Part shown: positions 18,104-27,519 of the stretch, one piece after another
Layout: each line of letters opens with the position of its first letter
Position numbering within the stretch: the stretch's first letter is position 1
From: Chitinophaga pinensis DSM 2588
Lineage (GTDB): Bacteria > Bacteroidota > Bacteroidia > Chitinophagales > Chitinophagaceae
NCBI RefSeq assembly: GCF_000024005.1
Contig: NC_013132.1
Span: 3,838,001 to 3,902,000 of the forward strand
Length of the DNA: 64,000 nt
Direction: 5' to 3'
Translations under genes and position numbers: made by a program
Notes under the pieces: model-generated
The model's database searches: none
What the model was told of the DNA's origin: nothing
Seen by the model: the letters and a program-made list of their open reading frames with translations, nothing else

Positions 18104-21100
18104 ATGCATATACCTGTATTGTTTTATTTCCACGGTTATGTAAAGCGGGATCCGTTGGATTATACACCACTTTTTGCCCGTATGCTCCTGGCGATATTGA
18201 TCAATGCGATCCTCAGCGTGGGATTGTTCCTGCTGGCAGGACCATCGCTGCATTTCCGCACCACAACGGTATTGATCGTTATGGCTGTTGTTAACAGCCT
18301 GTTGTATGGTCCGCTAAATATATTACTCCGGAAATGTTCTTCGCTGGTCACCGCTCTGCTGGTATTCGCCCCGTTTTTTCTATATGATCTGTACCAGGAA
18401 AATCATTTCCGTCAAAGCAGCGCCCTGCATCCTGCCTGCTGGGAATACGACGGTCATTTTATATTCGCAGCGCTCCAGCCGCCGGTATTGCGGTTGTTGC
18501 TGATATTCGCCTTATATGCCCTTATTTTCGGCGTATTGTCTATCTGGTTGTACCGGATTGCGGCAAGGCTGCTGTTCGGGAAAAAAGAGGATATCACCGA
18601 ACCTGATGAAAGGGCTTACAAACTGTTTTTCAGCGAAGCGCGTTCTTCCGAAAATATTCCGAAACCCCGCAGGGATTTTGCTTTTCTGGCACTGCGGATA
18701 TTGGGGTCTTTCTATCTTTTTTATCTGCTGGTACTGATCATTGGCGTCCTGGGAGAACATGCCTGGCCGGGTCAGGTACAACAGTTGATAAAGATGACTT
18801 ATGCTAATCCGGCATTGGCCATCAATACTTATTTTAAGATCATCCTGATGACTACGCTCGCTTTTGTGGCTGCGTATAATAAGTCTCTGCGTTATCACTG
18901 TTCTCTGGCATTATTTGCTGGACATTCAGTGTCTACCGTCTATGCGCTGGTATTCCATTATTGCAGGGCGTTGCAGGCATCGGATCCTACTAACTTTTTA
19001 CTGACCTCTGCTATCACAGACGGTGCTTTGCTGGTACTGTTTGTCTGGATGGCGATAGCGTATAAAAAAGCAGCAGCAATACATGCAGCTGCGAGAGATC
19101 TGCCGATTAATTTTTCCGTACCGCTTACACTGGTGAAATACCTGTATACCGGGATGTCTGTACTCTTCATGTTATTTTGTGCAGCTATTGTACTGATTCG
19201 TTTAAAAGCATCACCAGATGGCGGAATAGGAGCCGTTTATGGAGCGCCGGATCCGATGGTCGGTAATACGGTTACCTTGTATGCCACCCTGGCTGTATTG
19301 TGTATCTTCCTGATCAATAAAGAAGCCCTACGTAATCATTTTTTTAATGCGCTGGTCATCCCATTATTGGCAGGTGGTAGTATCGCGGTGTTATGGCTGA
19401 TCACCGGTGATCTGAATGGCGGCGTGTTTATCACCACCAGATCCGGCGCAGGCGTACAGGTGAACTGGTATTTCCCATTGTTTGCATTAGTACATGCTTT
19501 ACTGGCTACACTGATGATCAGGATCAGAAAAATGTACTACGATATTGATTATACGACTAATACTTTAAGTCCTTCTTCTGCCATCAATGTGATGGCATTG
19601 AGCAATGCTTTTTTTAGCAGTGATAACCAGCAACAGGCAAGTGACCTGGAACTGGTTGATAAATATGCGGGTGGTATCAAAGGGCGTAAAAGAGGATTAC
19701 TGAACCTGCCTTTTGCACTCTTCGAAAATGTATTGAACCTGGTCTATGGCATCCGGCCCTGTTTTTCTTCCATGCAAAGGGATGAACAACGGTACTATCT
19801 GAGCCGCTATTTCTTCCGTAATGAATGGCAGCGTAAACGGGCATTTATTCCCCCATTGGCGGAGCTGGCGTATCAGATAGGATTGTCCCTGAATTCCATC
19901 ATCATGTTTGCAAATTTCTCTACTATCAATGTGCGTAATGCCATGGGGTATGTACCTGTCAATGCGAGAGATCGTACACAGGGTGATATGCCTGCTTATC
20001 CGCCGCCGCATGAAAGTATTGCACGGCTGCCGCATGATGAAAAAGATCCGGCTAATTTCAAGCCTGCCGGTATAGCGGAAAAAGAAGAAGTAGCACCGAG
20101 AGTAACCACACCTGTGAAAGAGGAAAAACTGCCACAGGAGGTGGATTATTTTATTGTCGGTTCGGGTGCGGGAGGGGCCGTGGCTGCCTACAGACTGGCA
20201 TGTACAGTAGCAAATCCCGGAAGTATCCTATTGCTGGAAAGAGGAACCCGTTATCAGCCTTTACAGGATTTCCAGGATACGGAGATAGAGATGATGAAGA
20301 AGGTCTATAAGGAAGGCGGATTACAGCAGACAAAAACCTTCAGCATGACCCTTTTACAAGGAGAATGCGTAGGTGGTACGACTGTTGTCAACAATGCCGT
20401 TTGTTTTACGATACCTAATACGATCAGGGAAATATGGCAACAGCAGTATGATATAGATTTGTCCGGACTGGATATGGAATATCAACAGATTGCTGCTGAA
20501 TTGTCGATTAAACCACTGGAAGCAAATGGCGTAAACAGGGAGGTTGCCGCCAGGTTCAGTCAGGCAGTTGAACGATATAACCGGACCGCCGCAGATAAGC
20601 TGATCACCACCTTTCCGGTACTGGTCAATCACCTGCATACAATGGGAGACGGTAACTGGAATTTAGGAAATAAACGGATGCGTAAGCGCAGTATGCTGGA
20701 AACCTATATTCCCTGGGCGGAATCAAGGGGCGTAAAGGTCATTCCTAATATGACGGCAGTACAGTTCATCGAAGATCCTGCACAGCCGGGAAGGGCCGGA
20801 GAAGTGATAGTACGTGCGGATAATGGCAATTTACAGCGGGTAAAAGTGAGGAAGGCGGTCATTGTTGCCGGCGGAGTGATTTCCAGCAGCCATTTCCTGA
20901 TGCGCAGTGGCGTTAAGAACGAGAATATAGGTAAACGTCTGAGCTGCAATTTTGCCTTACCGGTGGCCTTTGAATTTGACCGCCCTGTCAGGGCGTATGA
21001 TGGCGATCAGATCACGATGGCTGCGATGGACAGTAAGGGCAGGGCTATTTTTGAGACGTATTTCAATCCGCCTGCCTCTTTTGGTCTTAGCAGCATCCCT

Positions 21101-21652
21101 TTCTTTTTTGACCGCAGAGACGCTATTACAGGCCGTTATTGCTATTATCTCAACCTGGGGGCACTCATTGGTTCATCCGCTGGGGGAGAGGTGCTTAAAA
21201 AGGCTGATTTGATCAATGGACAGGCATTTGTATGGCAATTAGGTGAGGAAGATATTTCAAAGATCAAGTTTGCCATTGAAAAACTGATAGAATTAGGCCG
21301 GTTCGGGGGCGCTGTGAAAGCAGTGATTCCGACAAAGCCAGGCATCGAAATAGATCTCACCAACGAAGACGAAGTTGACCGTTTTATCGGACAATTATCC
21401 GGCTTTCCCGTAAGGATGAAAGACCTGCCCGTCAGTACAGCTCACCCGCAGGGCGGTAACCTGATGGCGGGTAGTCAGTCGCCTCACCGTACACAGCGTG
21501 TCGTAGATGAGTCTTTCTGCCTGGAGGGTTATAATAATGTGTTTGTAGCCGATGCTTCCCTGTTCCCGGTTAGTATCACCGTCAATCCCCAATGGACGAT
21601 CATGGCCCTGAGTTCGCTGGCATGTAAGCAGATCGTCAGCCGGTTTAAGTAA
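18104..21652 (+). CDS. Polytopic membrane protein fused to a GMC-family FAD oxidoreductase
   Basis: 1182 residues. The first ~480 residues contain about ten hydrophobic spans separated by short loops, with no transporter family I can name. A linker rich in Pro and Glu (about 640-678) leads to the GMC domain. Its FAD-binding start is VDYFIVGSGAGGAVAAYRLA (about 680-699), and GECVGGTTVVNNAVCF follows. The C-terminal catalytic block has STAHPQGGNLMAG, VFVADASLFP and VNPQWTIMAL. GMC enzymes oxidise alcohols or sugars using FAD. Membrane anchoring next to a polysaccharide synthase suggests oxidation of a lipid-linked or nascent glycan, or of a sterol-like or alcohol substrate. The fused layout is unusual. 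The start ATG has no strong Shine-Dalgarno. Confidence 0.85.
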   Translation: MHIPVLFYFHGYVKRDPLDYTPLFARMLLAILINAILSVGLFLLAGPSLHFRTTTVLIVMAVVNSLLYGPLNILLRKCSSLVTALLVFAPFFLYDLYQENHFRQSSALHPACWEYDGHFIFAALQPPVLRLLLIFALYALIFGVLSIWLYRIAARLLFGKKEDITEPDERAYKLFFSEARSSENIPKPRRDFAFLALRILGSFYLFYLLVLIIGVLGEHAWPGQVQQLIKMTYANPALAINTYFKIILMTTLAFVAAYNKSLRYHCSLALFAGHSVSTVYALVFHYCRALQASDPTNFLLTSAITDGALLVLFVWMAIAYKKAAAIHAAARDLPINFSVPLTLVKYLYTGMSVLFMLFCAAIVLIRLKASPDGGIGAVYGAPDPMVGNTVTLYATLAVLCIFLINKEALRNHFFNALVIPLLAGGSIAVLWLITGDLNGGVFITTRSGAGVQVNWYFPLFALVHALLATLMIRIRKMYYDIDYTTNTLSPSSAINVMALSNAFFSSDNQQQASDLELVDKYAGGIKGRKRGLLNLPFALFENVLNLVYGIRPCFSSMQRDEQRYYLSRYFFRNEWQRKRAFIPPLAELAYQIGLSLNSIIMFANFSTINVRNAMGYVPVNARDRTQGDMPAYPPPHESIARLPHDEKDPANFKPAGIAEKEEVAPRVTTPVKEEKLPQEVDYFIVGSGAGGAVAAYRLACTVANPGSILLLERGTRYQPLQDFQDTEIEMMKKVYKEGGLQQTKTFSMTLLQGECVGGTTVVNNAVCFTIPNTIREIWQQQYDIDLSGLDMEYQQIAAELSIKPLEANGVNREVAARFSQAVERYNRTAADKLITTFPVLVNHLHTMGDGNWNLGNKRMRKRSMLETYIPWAESRGVKVIPNMTAVQFIEDPAQPGRAGEVIVRADNGNLQRVKVRKAVIVAGGVISSSHFLMRSGVKNENIGKRLSCNFALPVAFEFDRPVRAYDGDQITMAAMDSKGRAIFETYFNPPASFGLSSIPFFFDRRDAITGRYCYYLNLGALIGSSAGGEVLKKADLINGQAFVWQLGEEDISKIKFAIEKLIELGRFGGAVKAVIPTKPGIEIDLTNEDEVDRFIGQLSGFPVRMKDLPVSTAHPQGGNLMAGSQSPHRTQRVVDESFCLEGYNNVFVADASLFPVSITVNPQWTIMALSSLACKQIVSRFK

Positions 21653-21816
21653 GCATTGCCCGGAAGTGTAGCAGCTTATAAACGTTCAGCAGGTATAGTT
21701 CTCTACAGATACAATCCTGCAACGGCGAAGCTGTGATGAAGAATGCTGCTGGTATGAAATTCGGATGAAAAGATGAGGTAAGTTTTACCATTCATTACTC
21801 ATTCAAAGTGTTTTAT

Positions 21817-22839
21817 ATGGACAGCAAAAATTTATATAATCGTCGTCAGGCTATCGGGGGTATCGGAGTGGGGCTGGCATCATTGATGGTCAACCCGGCA
21901 TTCAGTGCCTCTTCTGCTGGTGCTACGGCAGGAAGTACGGCGGGAGCAGACGCTGGCGCAGGATTAGAAGACCCCGTTTCAAAATACCCCAAACCTCCGT
22001 TTAAAGAGCAATCTCAACCCTGGCCGGGACTGGCCGCCAAAATGGAACCCAGACCCGATCATGGTGAAGCCAGTTATAAAGGATCAAACCGGTTGGCCGG
22101 CAGAAAAGCATTGATTACAGGTGGTGATTCAGGTATGGGCCGTGCTGCCGCTATTGCCTATGCGCGTGAAGGTGCTGACGTAGCCATCAATTACCTGCCT
22201 GCTGAAGAAGAGGACGCAAAAGAAGTGGTGGAACTGATCAAAAAAGCCGGTCGCAAAGCAGTTGCTATTCCCGGTGATCTGCGGGAAGAAGCTTTTTGTC
22301 AGAAAATGGTAGCAGAGGCGGTTCGCCAATTGGGTGGCCTGGATATCCTGGTAAATAATGCAGCACGTCAGCAGACGCAGAAAAGTATCTTGGATATTAC
22401 CAGTGAGGCATTTGATGCCACCATGAAGACAAATATTTATGCGCCGTTCTGGACCGTAAAGGCCGCTTTGCCACACCTGAAACCAGGTGCTGTGATTATT
22501 GCTACTTCCAGCGAACAGGCCACTGATCCTTCCGCAGAATTGTATGATTACGCACAGACAAAAGCAGCCACTACCAGCTATGTAAAATCACTGGCCAAAC
22601 AGCTGGCAGAAAAAGGTATTCGTGTGAATGGTGTAGCTCCTGGTCCTATCTGGACTCCGCTGCAGGTAAGTGGCGGCGCGACTATGGAAAAACTAAAAAA
22701 TTTCGGGGGAGATACGCCTTTTAAACGACCAGGACAACCTGTCGAACTGGCATCTATTTATGTACAGCTGGCAGCTAGTGATGGTAGTTATGCTACCGGT
22801 CAGATCTATGGTGCTTCCGGAGGAAACGGACAGCCTTAA
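21817..22839 (+). CDS. Tat-exported SDR-family oxidoreductase
   Basis: About 340 residues from the ATG at 21817. An in-frame GTG lies nine bases upstream. The N-terminus holds a twin-arginine-like motif (NRRQAIGGIG) and a hydrophobic stretch, then an Ala/Gly/Ser-rich spacer. The SDR domain starts near residue 90 with LITGGDSGMGRAAA (NAD(P) binding), NNAA, a Ser-rich strand and the active-site YAQTK. The region before it (YPKPPFKEQSQPWPGL) is typical of the general-stress YhdF/YdaD-like SDR group. Location outside the cytoplasm is inferred from the signal. It lies 164 bp after the GMC gene on the same strand. Confidence 0.88.
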   Translation: MDSKNLYNRRQAIGGIGVGLASLMVNPAFSASSAGATAGSTAGADAGAGLEDPVSKYPKPPFKEQSQPWPGLAAKMEPRPDHGEASYKGSNRLAGRKALITGGDSGMGRAAAIAYAREGADVAINYLPAEEEDAKEVVELIKKAGRKAVAIPGDLREEAFCQKMVAEAVRQLGGLDILVNNAARQQTQKSILDITSEAFDATMKTNIYAPFWTVKAALPHLKPGAVIIATSSEQATDPSAELYDYAQTKAATTSYVKSLAKQLAEKGIRVNGVAPGPIWTPLQVSGGATMEKLKNFGGDTPFKRPGQPVELASIYVQLAASDGSYATGQIYGASGGNGQP

Positions 22840-22840
22840 T

Positions 22841-22945
22841 CTATAGTCTGACTATAGTTATCTTACGCTTATGCTGCGTTCTGAACGAAGCACAAGCGTA
22901 AGATAACTATACTATAACTATAGTCAGACTATAGTTATAGTATAG
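22841..22945. repeat. Nested palindromes after the SDR gene
   Basis: Three overlapping inverted repeats lie here. CTATAGTCTGACTATAG at 22841-22857 recurs inverted at 22918-22934. An 18-bp arm at 22853-22870 pairs exactly with 22894-22911, and part of its loop pairs again (TGCT/AGCA, GTTC/GAAC). The 39 bases 22907-22945 form a palindrome with a single central base (22926). The RNA or single-stranded DNA could switch between alternative folds. Located between convergent genes; role unknown. Confidence 0.8.
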
Positions 22946-22963
22946 GCTCATATACTTTAAATA

Positions 22964-22992
22964 AAATAGCCGCCCCGGTGAACCGGGACGGC
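22964..22992 (-). terminator. Terminator of the PepSY gene
   Basis: On the minus strand a 10-bp GC-rich stem (GCCGTCCCGG with CCGGGGCGGC, one G-U pair, loop TTCA) is followed by TATTTTATTT. It lies about 60 bp after the PepSY stop and is a good intrinsic terminator for that transcript. A second small fold (GTGGCA at 22994-22999 with TGCCAC at 23028-23033) lies between it and the stop. Confidence 0.7.
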
Positions 22993-23050
22993 AGTGGCAG
23001 CGACAATTCCCATCCTCCCAGAGGGAATGCCACACCAGTTATTTATACTG

Positions 23051-24550
23051 TTATGAGCTGATTTTTTTTGCTTTTCTTTTAATCCATTTTCCAGTGAGTA
23101 CCAATCCGGTGATACTGACTAATAAGCCTCCGAAAAGGAGTAGCCACATAACTGTATCCCACAAGGGTCTTTTATATACGAGAAATCCGAAATCCAGGCT
23201 ATGTAATCCATGATATAGCCAACGCTCAATACGGCTTCCTTTTTCGTGTTTCAGTGCCAGCTGGCCTGTTTTCAGATCAATGTAGTACCAGCTTTTCTCC
23301 GGATTATTCATTCTGATTCTCAGTACAGGTAAACGCTTCTCATAGGTGCGGGAATAGTAATAATTATCATAACTGTTCATTACAACTGTATCCTGTATCG
23401 CTTGTCCTGGTTGAAATGTTTGTATCTGTTCTGTCAATGCATTGGAAGAGAATATGTCAAATGGCAGTCCATCAGCCTGATCTGCGGCCAGTAAGCGGGT
23501 ATGATGATAATCCTGGTAAGCGAGATAATAAGGTTTACCCAACACCTGTATCAATTGTATTTCTTTGACCGTTAATAAAGGCTTGAATACATTCCATGCT
23601 TGTGCTGGTGATAAAGTAAATGCGCTAGTGTTTAACGGTCCGCCGGATAAACGTTTGTGCTCTTCCAGTATTTTGCCGCTATCGGGACCAAAGTCAACCG
23701 GACTCATAGAAAATAAGCCACTCAGTATCCAGGTGAATATGAATATCCCAAACACAAATCCGGTGTAGTGGTGATAGCGAAACCAGGGTTTCTTATAAGG
23801 ACTAAAAGCGATCGACTGTTTTTTCTTTCTTTTATAACGGATAAAACCCATTACAATACCCGTGAGGCTCATTATTACCCCAATAAGGGACACCCATATC
23901 ACTACCTGACTCCATAGGGGCCGGTTACGGATCAGTACTGTCGGATAGATCCAGTGGGGAACAGGCCCTAACCAGGCCAGGAAACGTTGTCTGGCGTTCA
24001 GCATCTGTACCACTTCGCCGGTATATATGGACACATACACATACGTTTTCTCCAGATCATCCATTTTAAAACGATAGACCTGTGGCAGGTATCCCTGAGA
24101 ACGATGCGCTGCCATCCACTGATCTATCTGTGTTAATTTTTCAACAGATGCCGGACGGCTCCTGCCGCCAACGAAAGCTTGTGCAATCTGGCTGGCCAGT
24201 GCCGTATCTACTTCAGGCAAAAGCTCACCATTGTCGGCAAAGACGGCCAGGTGTTTATTCTTTTGTGTAACGATCCTGTAAATAGGCCGGTTCAGTAACA
24301 TACCCAATCGGATAATAGTAACCGTATCTGTAAGTTGTGCTGCTGTAATCGCCTGTTTTGCGCTGAGATGGCATTGATCCATATTCACCGCTGGTAACTG
24401 TTGCAGGCGCTGATGATATTTCATCGTCGGATAACTCACATACATCATCACAAAGCCTGAGATAAACCAGATAACAAACAGAAGACTCAATACAAAGCCC
24501 AGGTACCGGTGTAGTAGCAGAATGATTTTTTTCAGCTGTTTAATAAACAT
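23051..24550 (-). CDS. PepSY-associated membrane protein
   Basis: About 499 residues from the ATG at 24550 (MFIKQLKKIILLLHRYLG). Further in-frame starts lie at 24583 and 24589. The layout is that of PepSY-TM proteins: a first span with LHRYLGFVLSLLFVIWFISGF, a large periplasmic PepSY segment, a span near SLIGVIMSLTGIVMGFIRY, the RYHHYTGFVFGIFIFTWILSG span, and a last span near the C-terminus. Conserved His residues in the spans suggest haem, as proposed for ferric-siderophore reductases of this family. It lies just after the TonB-dependent receptor gene and probably shares its cobalamin-riboswitch-controlled transcript. Confidence 0.85.
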   Translation of the reverse strand: MFIKQLKKIILLLHRYLGFVLSLLFVIWFISGFVMMYVSYPTMKYHQRLQQLPAVNMDQCHLSAKQAITAAQLTDTVTIIRLGMLLNRPIYRIVTQKNKHLAVFADNGELLPEVDTALASQIAQAFVGGRSRPASVEKLTQIDQWMAAHRSQGYLPQVYRFKMDDLEKTYVYVSIYTGEVVQMLNARQRFLAWLGPVPHWIYPTVLIRNRPLWSQVVIWVSLIGVIMSLTGIVMGFIRYKRKKKQSIAFSPYKKPWFRYHHYTGFVFGIFIFTWILSGLFSMSPVDFGPDSGKILEEHKRLSGGPLNTSAFTLSPAQAWNVFKPLLTVKEIQLIQVLGKPYYLAYQDYHHTRLLAADQADGLPFDIFSSNALTEQIQTFQPGQAIQDTVVMNSYDNYYYSRTYEKRLPVLRIRMNNPEKSWYYIDLKTGQLALKHEKGSRIERWLYHGLHSLDFGFLVYKRPLWDTVMWLLLFGGLLVSITGLVLTGKWIKRKAKKISS

Positions 24551-24618
24551 TTGAAATATAATCGGAGGATGAAAGAGAGGCATCCCCACTACTTTTACAG
24601 CAGCAGGGATGCTGGTAT

Positions 24619-27039
24619 TCAGAGGGAATATTTAAAAGTCAGCAGATAATTCCTGGTAGCACCCGGATAGAACTGATTTGTAATAATCACATTGGCGAAG
24701 TAACGCTCGTTGGCGATATTGTTTACATTCAACCGCAGCCCAATTTTACCGGTCTGGTAGCCAATGGCTGCATCCAGTATGGTATATGCCGGCAATACAT
24801 ATGTATTATTACTGTTGGCATAAGTATCACTCATGTAATTCATACCCATCCCCAGACTCAGACCACGTAAGGCAGTTTGTTGCAGTTGATAGTTTACCCA
24901 TATGTTGGCCATGTGTTCAGGCGCCAGCGCCACTGTTTTGCCTGCAACAGCATTGATCTCACTTCCTGCAAAAGGACGATACTTTGCTTCCGTAAATGTA
25001 TACCCGGCATTGACATCAAGCCCTGCCAGCGGACTACCTTGCAATTCGATTTCATATCCTTTGGAATCCGCAGCACCAACACGTTTGTATAGACCACCCG
25101 GCAGACTCTCCACCTGGTTATTCTTTCTCATATAATAAAGCGAACCAGTGAGTGACCATGCTTTGCTCAGGTCCAGCCGGGAACCGAATTCTGCCTGGTA
25201 ACCATCTTCCGGATCAAAGGTTTCACCATTAGGTGCAACCCTGCGGGAAGGTTTGAAATAGGTGGAGTAAGACCCGTATACGGACAATGCTTCAATGGGC
25301 TGATATACCAGTCCTGCGCGGTACGTGAATGCGGAAGACGGGATGTCTGTTTTGGCGCCTTTATCTGTTACATGGTGAGTTCTGTCTATCTTATTGGTAT
25401 AATAAGTGCCCCTGAAGAGATCATAACGGAGGCCCGCCAATGCTTTCAGTTTATCCGATAACTTCAGCCATTCCTGTACATAGAAGCCATGTACCTGCTC
25501 TTCTGTCGCCCTGTACTGTGTCTGATAATAATCGATATTACCCTGACTCAGCACCGGATTTTGTACCGCGATCTGTGCATAAAGTCCGCTACCAGAAATA
25601 TTACCGTTGTAAGTTTTACGATCTAAGATGCTGAGGGAATAACCAAACAATAATTTATGCCCGATATTACCTGTTTGCGTCGTATACGTCAGCTCCAGCT
25701 GGTTTTGCAGGGGTTTGGTGATATGATTAAAATACAGGGGAGAGGTACGTGTCAGCGAGTCCATTCCTTCGTTGAAGGTCAGTTCCTCTGTTGAAAGATA
25801 ATCGATGTTATCGTAGGAGTAAGACAGTTGGTCAGACAGTACGAGTTTACTGTTGAACTGATGCGTATATCGCAGCTGGAAATCGTAGCGGGTATTCTTC
25901 AGGAAATCCGCGGGATCATTGTAACGTGTATCAACGCTCATACCCGGGGCGATCTTACCGCCTTCCATTACGGGAATACCTGCATCTGTATCATATTTGT
26001 CTTTGTTAGCGCCAACACTCAGATAGAAGTTGTCACGCGAGGTTGGTGTGTATTCTAAGGCAAGATAAGCATTGTTAGTATTGACGCCTGATTGGCGATA
26101 GCCATCTGTTTCTGATAATCCGACGTCTACTCTGTAGGCGAGTTTATTATTGATTGCACCACCTGCACCAGCACGCATACGACGGGTATTAAAGCTGCCA
26201 TAAGAGGCGGAGAATTCTGCTTTCTGTTCCTTAGAAGGACGTTTGCGTACCAGGTTAATGATACCACCCAGTGCGGAATGCCCAAATAATACAGAGGCGG
26301 GTCCTTTCAGTACTTCAATACGCTCAATATTAGCCAGGTTCGTACTGGGGGCACTGGTAGAGATGTTATGACGTTCATCTCTGACACCGTCTACGAGTAA
26401 CACAAAGTTGTTGAAACCACGGATAGTGAAGTGCTGGAAACCGCCATAGGTAGTATTGGCACGTACGCCTGTCGTGTTTTTTATGGCTTCTCCCAGATCG
26501 TCTGTCCCTCTTTGTTCAAGTGTACGGGCAGAAACTGCGGAGGTGGTCAGCGGTAAGTCTCTGACAGGAACCGCTATTTTATTAATACCGGCAAAGGAGG
26601 ATACCTGTGCGGTACTCACTGTTACTTCCGATAGCTGGCCGGTATGGCTGTTCAGCTGAAAGGAGAGAGAGGTTGTTTGTCCGCCGGTGACAACAGCCGG
26701 GTGTTTACCAGTGTGGTAACCTACGCCGCTGGCTGCGAGTGTATATGTCCCTTCAGGGATGTTTGAAAACGTAAAGCGGCCCTCCGTATCCGTTACTGTA
26801 CCATGACCGGTGCCATGTAGTCTTACGGTGATATCCGCCAATGGTTGCCCCGTTTCTGTAGTGATCTGTCCGCGCAAATCACCGGTACGAGCTGCGTTTG
26901 TCTGCGATTGTGCATGGAGTTTGTTCACCTGTAAAAAAGGATGCACCATGCATACAAGCGCACAAAGAAAAACAACCTGTAAAGAGAAAGAAAAGTAATA
27001 ATGACCTGTTCTGGCATTACCTGTTGTAGAAATTTGCAT
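24619..27039 (-). CDS. TonB-dependent outer-membrane receptor, siderophore-receptor type
   Basis: 806 residues with an N-terminal signal (about 18-45), a carboxypeptidase-regulatory-like domain (about 54-135, GQITTETGQPLADITVRLHG), the plug (DLGEAIKNTTGVRANTTYGG, IERIEVLKGPASVLFG) and a 22-strand-type barrel ending NYLLTFKYSL. The plug sequence is closest to ferric-siderophore receptors such as FhuA/FcuA. The upstream leader is however a cobalamin riboswitch, so the cargo may be a corrinoid or the locus may link iron and cobalamin status. The PepSY gene follows about 30-70 bp downstream. Confidence 0.9.
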   Translation of the reverse strand: MQISTTGNARTGHYYFSFSLQVVFLCALVCMVHPFLQVNKLHAQSQTNAARTGDLRGQITTETGQPLADITVRLHGTGHGTVTDTEGRFTFSNIPEGTYTLAASGVGYHTGKHPAVVTGGQTTSLSFQLNSHTGQLSEVTVSTAQVSSFAGINKIAVPVRDLPLTTSAVSARTLEQRGTDDLGEAIKNTTGVRANTTYGGFQHFTIRGFNNFVLLVDGVRDERHNISTSAPSTNLANIERIEVLKGPASVLFGHSALGGIINLVRKRPSKEQKAEFSASYGSFNTRRMRAGAGGAINNKLAYRVDVGLSETDGYRQSGVNTNNAYLALEYTPTSRDNFYLSVGANKDKYDTDAGIPVMEGGKIAPGMSVDTRYNDPADFLKNTRYDFQLRYTHQFNSKLVLSDQLSYSYDNIDYLSTEELTFNEGMDSLTRTSPLYFNHITKPLQNQLELTYTTQTGNIGHKLLFGYSLSILDRKTYNGNISGSGLYAQIAVQNPVLSQGNIDYYQTQYRATEEQVHGFYVQEWLKLSDKLKALAGLRYDLFRGTYYTNKIDRTHHVTDKGAKTDIPSSAFTYRAGLVYQPIEALSVYGSYSTYFKPSRRVAPNGETFDPEDGYQAEFGSRLDLSKAWSLTGSLYYMRKNNQVESLPGGLYKRVGAADSKGYEIELQGSPLAGLDVNAGYTFTEAKYRPFAGSEINAVAGKTVALAPEHMANIWVNYQLQQTALRGLSLGMGMNYMSDTYANSNNTYVLPAYTILDAAIGYQTGKIGLRLNVNNIANERYFANVIITNQFYPGATRNYLLTFKYSL

Positions 27040-27236
27040 TGATAGCGTTGATGAAGAATATAAAAAAAATGTTCTTCAGCACTTTACCATGCGATCGGGT
27101 ACAGCTATACAGAAAAGGCCGGAGGCTTGTATAAATACACAAATAGTCCACGGGCGTAATTGTTTATTACACCCCGGCTATACACCTCCATTCTCGACGT
27201 TGCTTCAGTCCACGAAAGCATTGCCAGCATAAAAAA

Positions 27237-27393
27237 GGCAGGTCTCCTGACTTGTAACATTGCTACCATCCTTCCCATCCGCCTTCGGCTGAACAGTGGA
27301 TATTTTTTGGCAGCAACTGATTGTGTTACTTACAGTTGCGGGACAGTTCGTGATTTACACACGATTCCCTATTAATCTGCGGCTAAGCAGAAC
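27237..27393 (-). ncRNA. Cobalamin riboswitch
   Basis: Read on the minus strand, the leader of the TonB-receptor gene carries the cobalamin-riboswitch hallmarks in order. These are GGGAATCGTG, then CTGTCCCGCAACTGTAA, then CCACTG and GATGGGAAGG, and finally the B12 box AAGTCAGGAGACCTGCC near 27237-27255. Such elements shut off expression when adenosyl- or methyl-cobalamin binds. About 200 nt separate it from the receptor start codon. It indicates that the receptor and PepSY genes are repressed by cobalamin. The outer limits are approximate. Confidence 0.93.
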
Positions 27394-27519
27394 CTTTTTA
27401 AGTTGGGGAAAGAAAAAGAACTTGAACGGGGCAAATATAGCGTTTTTTTAATTTGCCCTTGCGTGTTCCCTTTTTCCAGTAAGCTGCTGCGTATTGAAAA
27501 TTATTTTTATTTTTACCAG

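Noticed and set aside
22994..23033. A second cobalamin riboswitch near the PepSY stop
   Set aside because: Some sequence resembles riboswitch parts, but it lies downstream of the gene and lacks the B12 box; the folds fit a terminator.
27403..27519. Extended N-terminus of the methyltransferase
   Set aside because: It would begin right beside the riboswitch region and has no homology-like content; the ATG at 27520 matches the family start.
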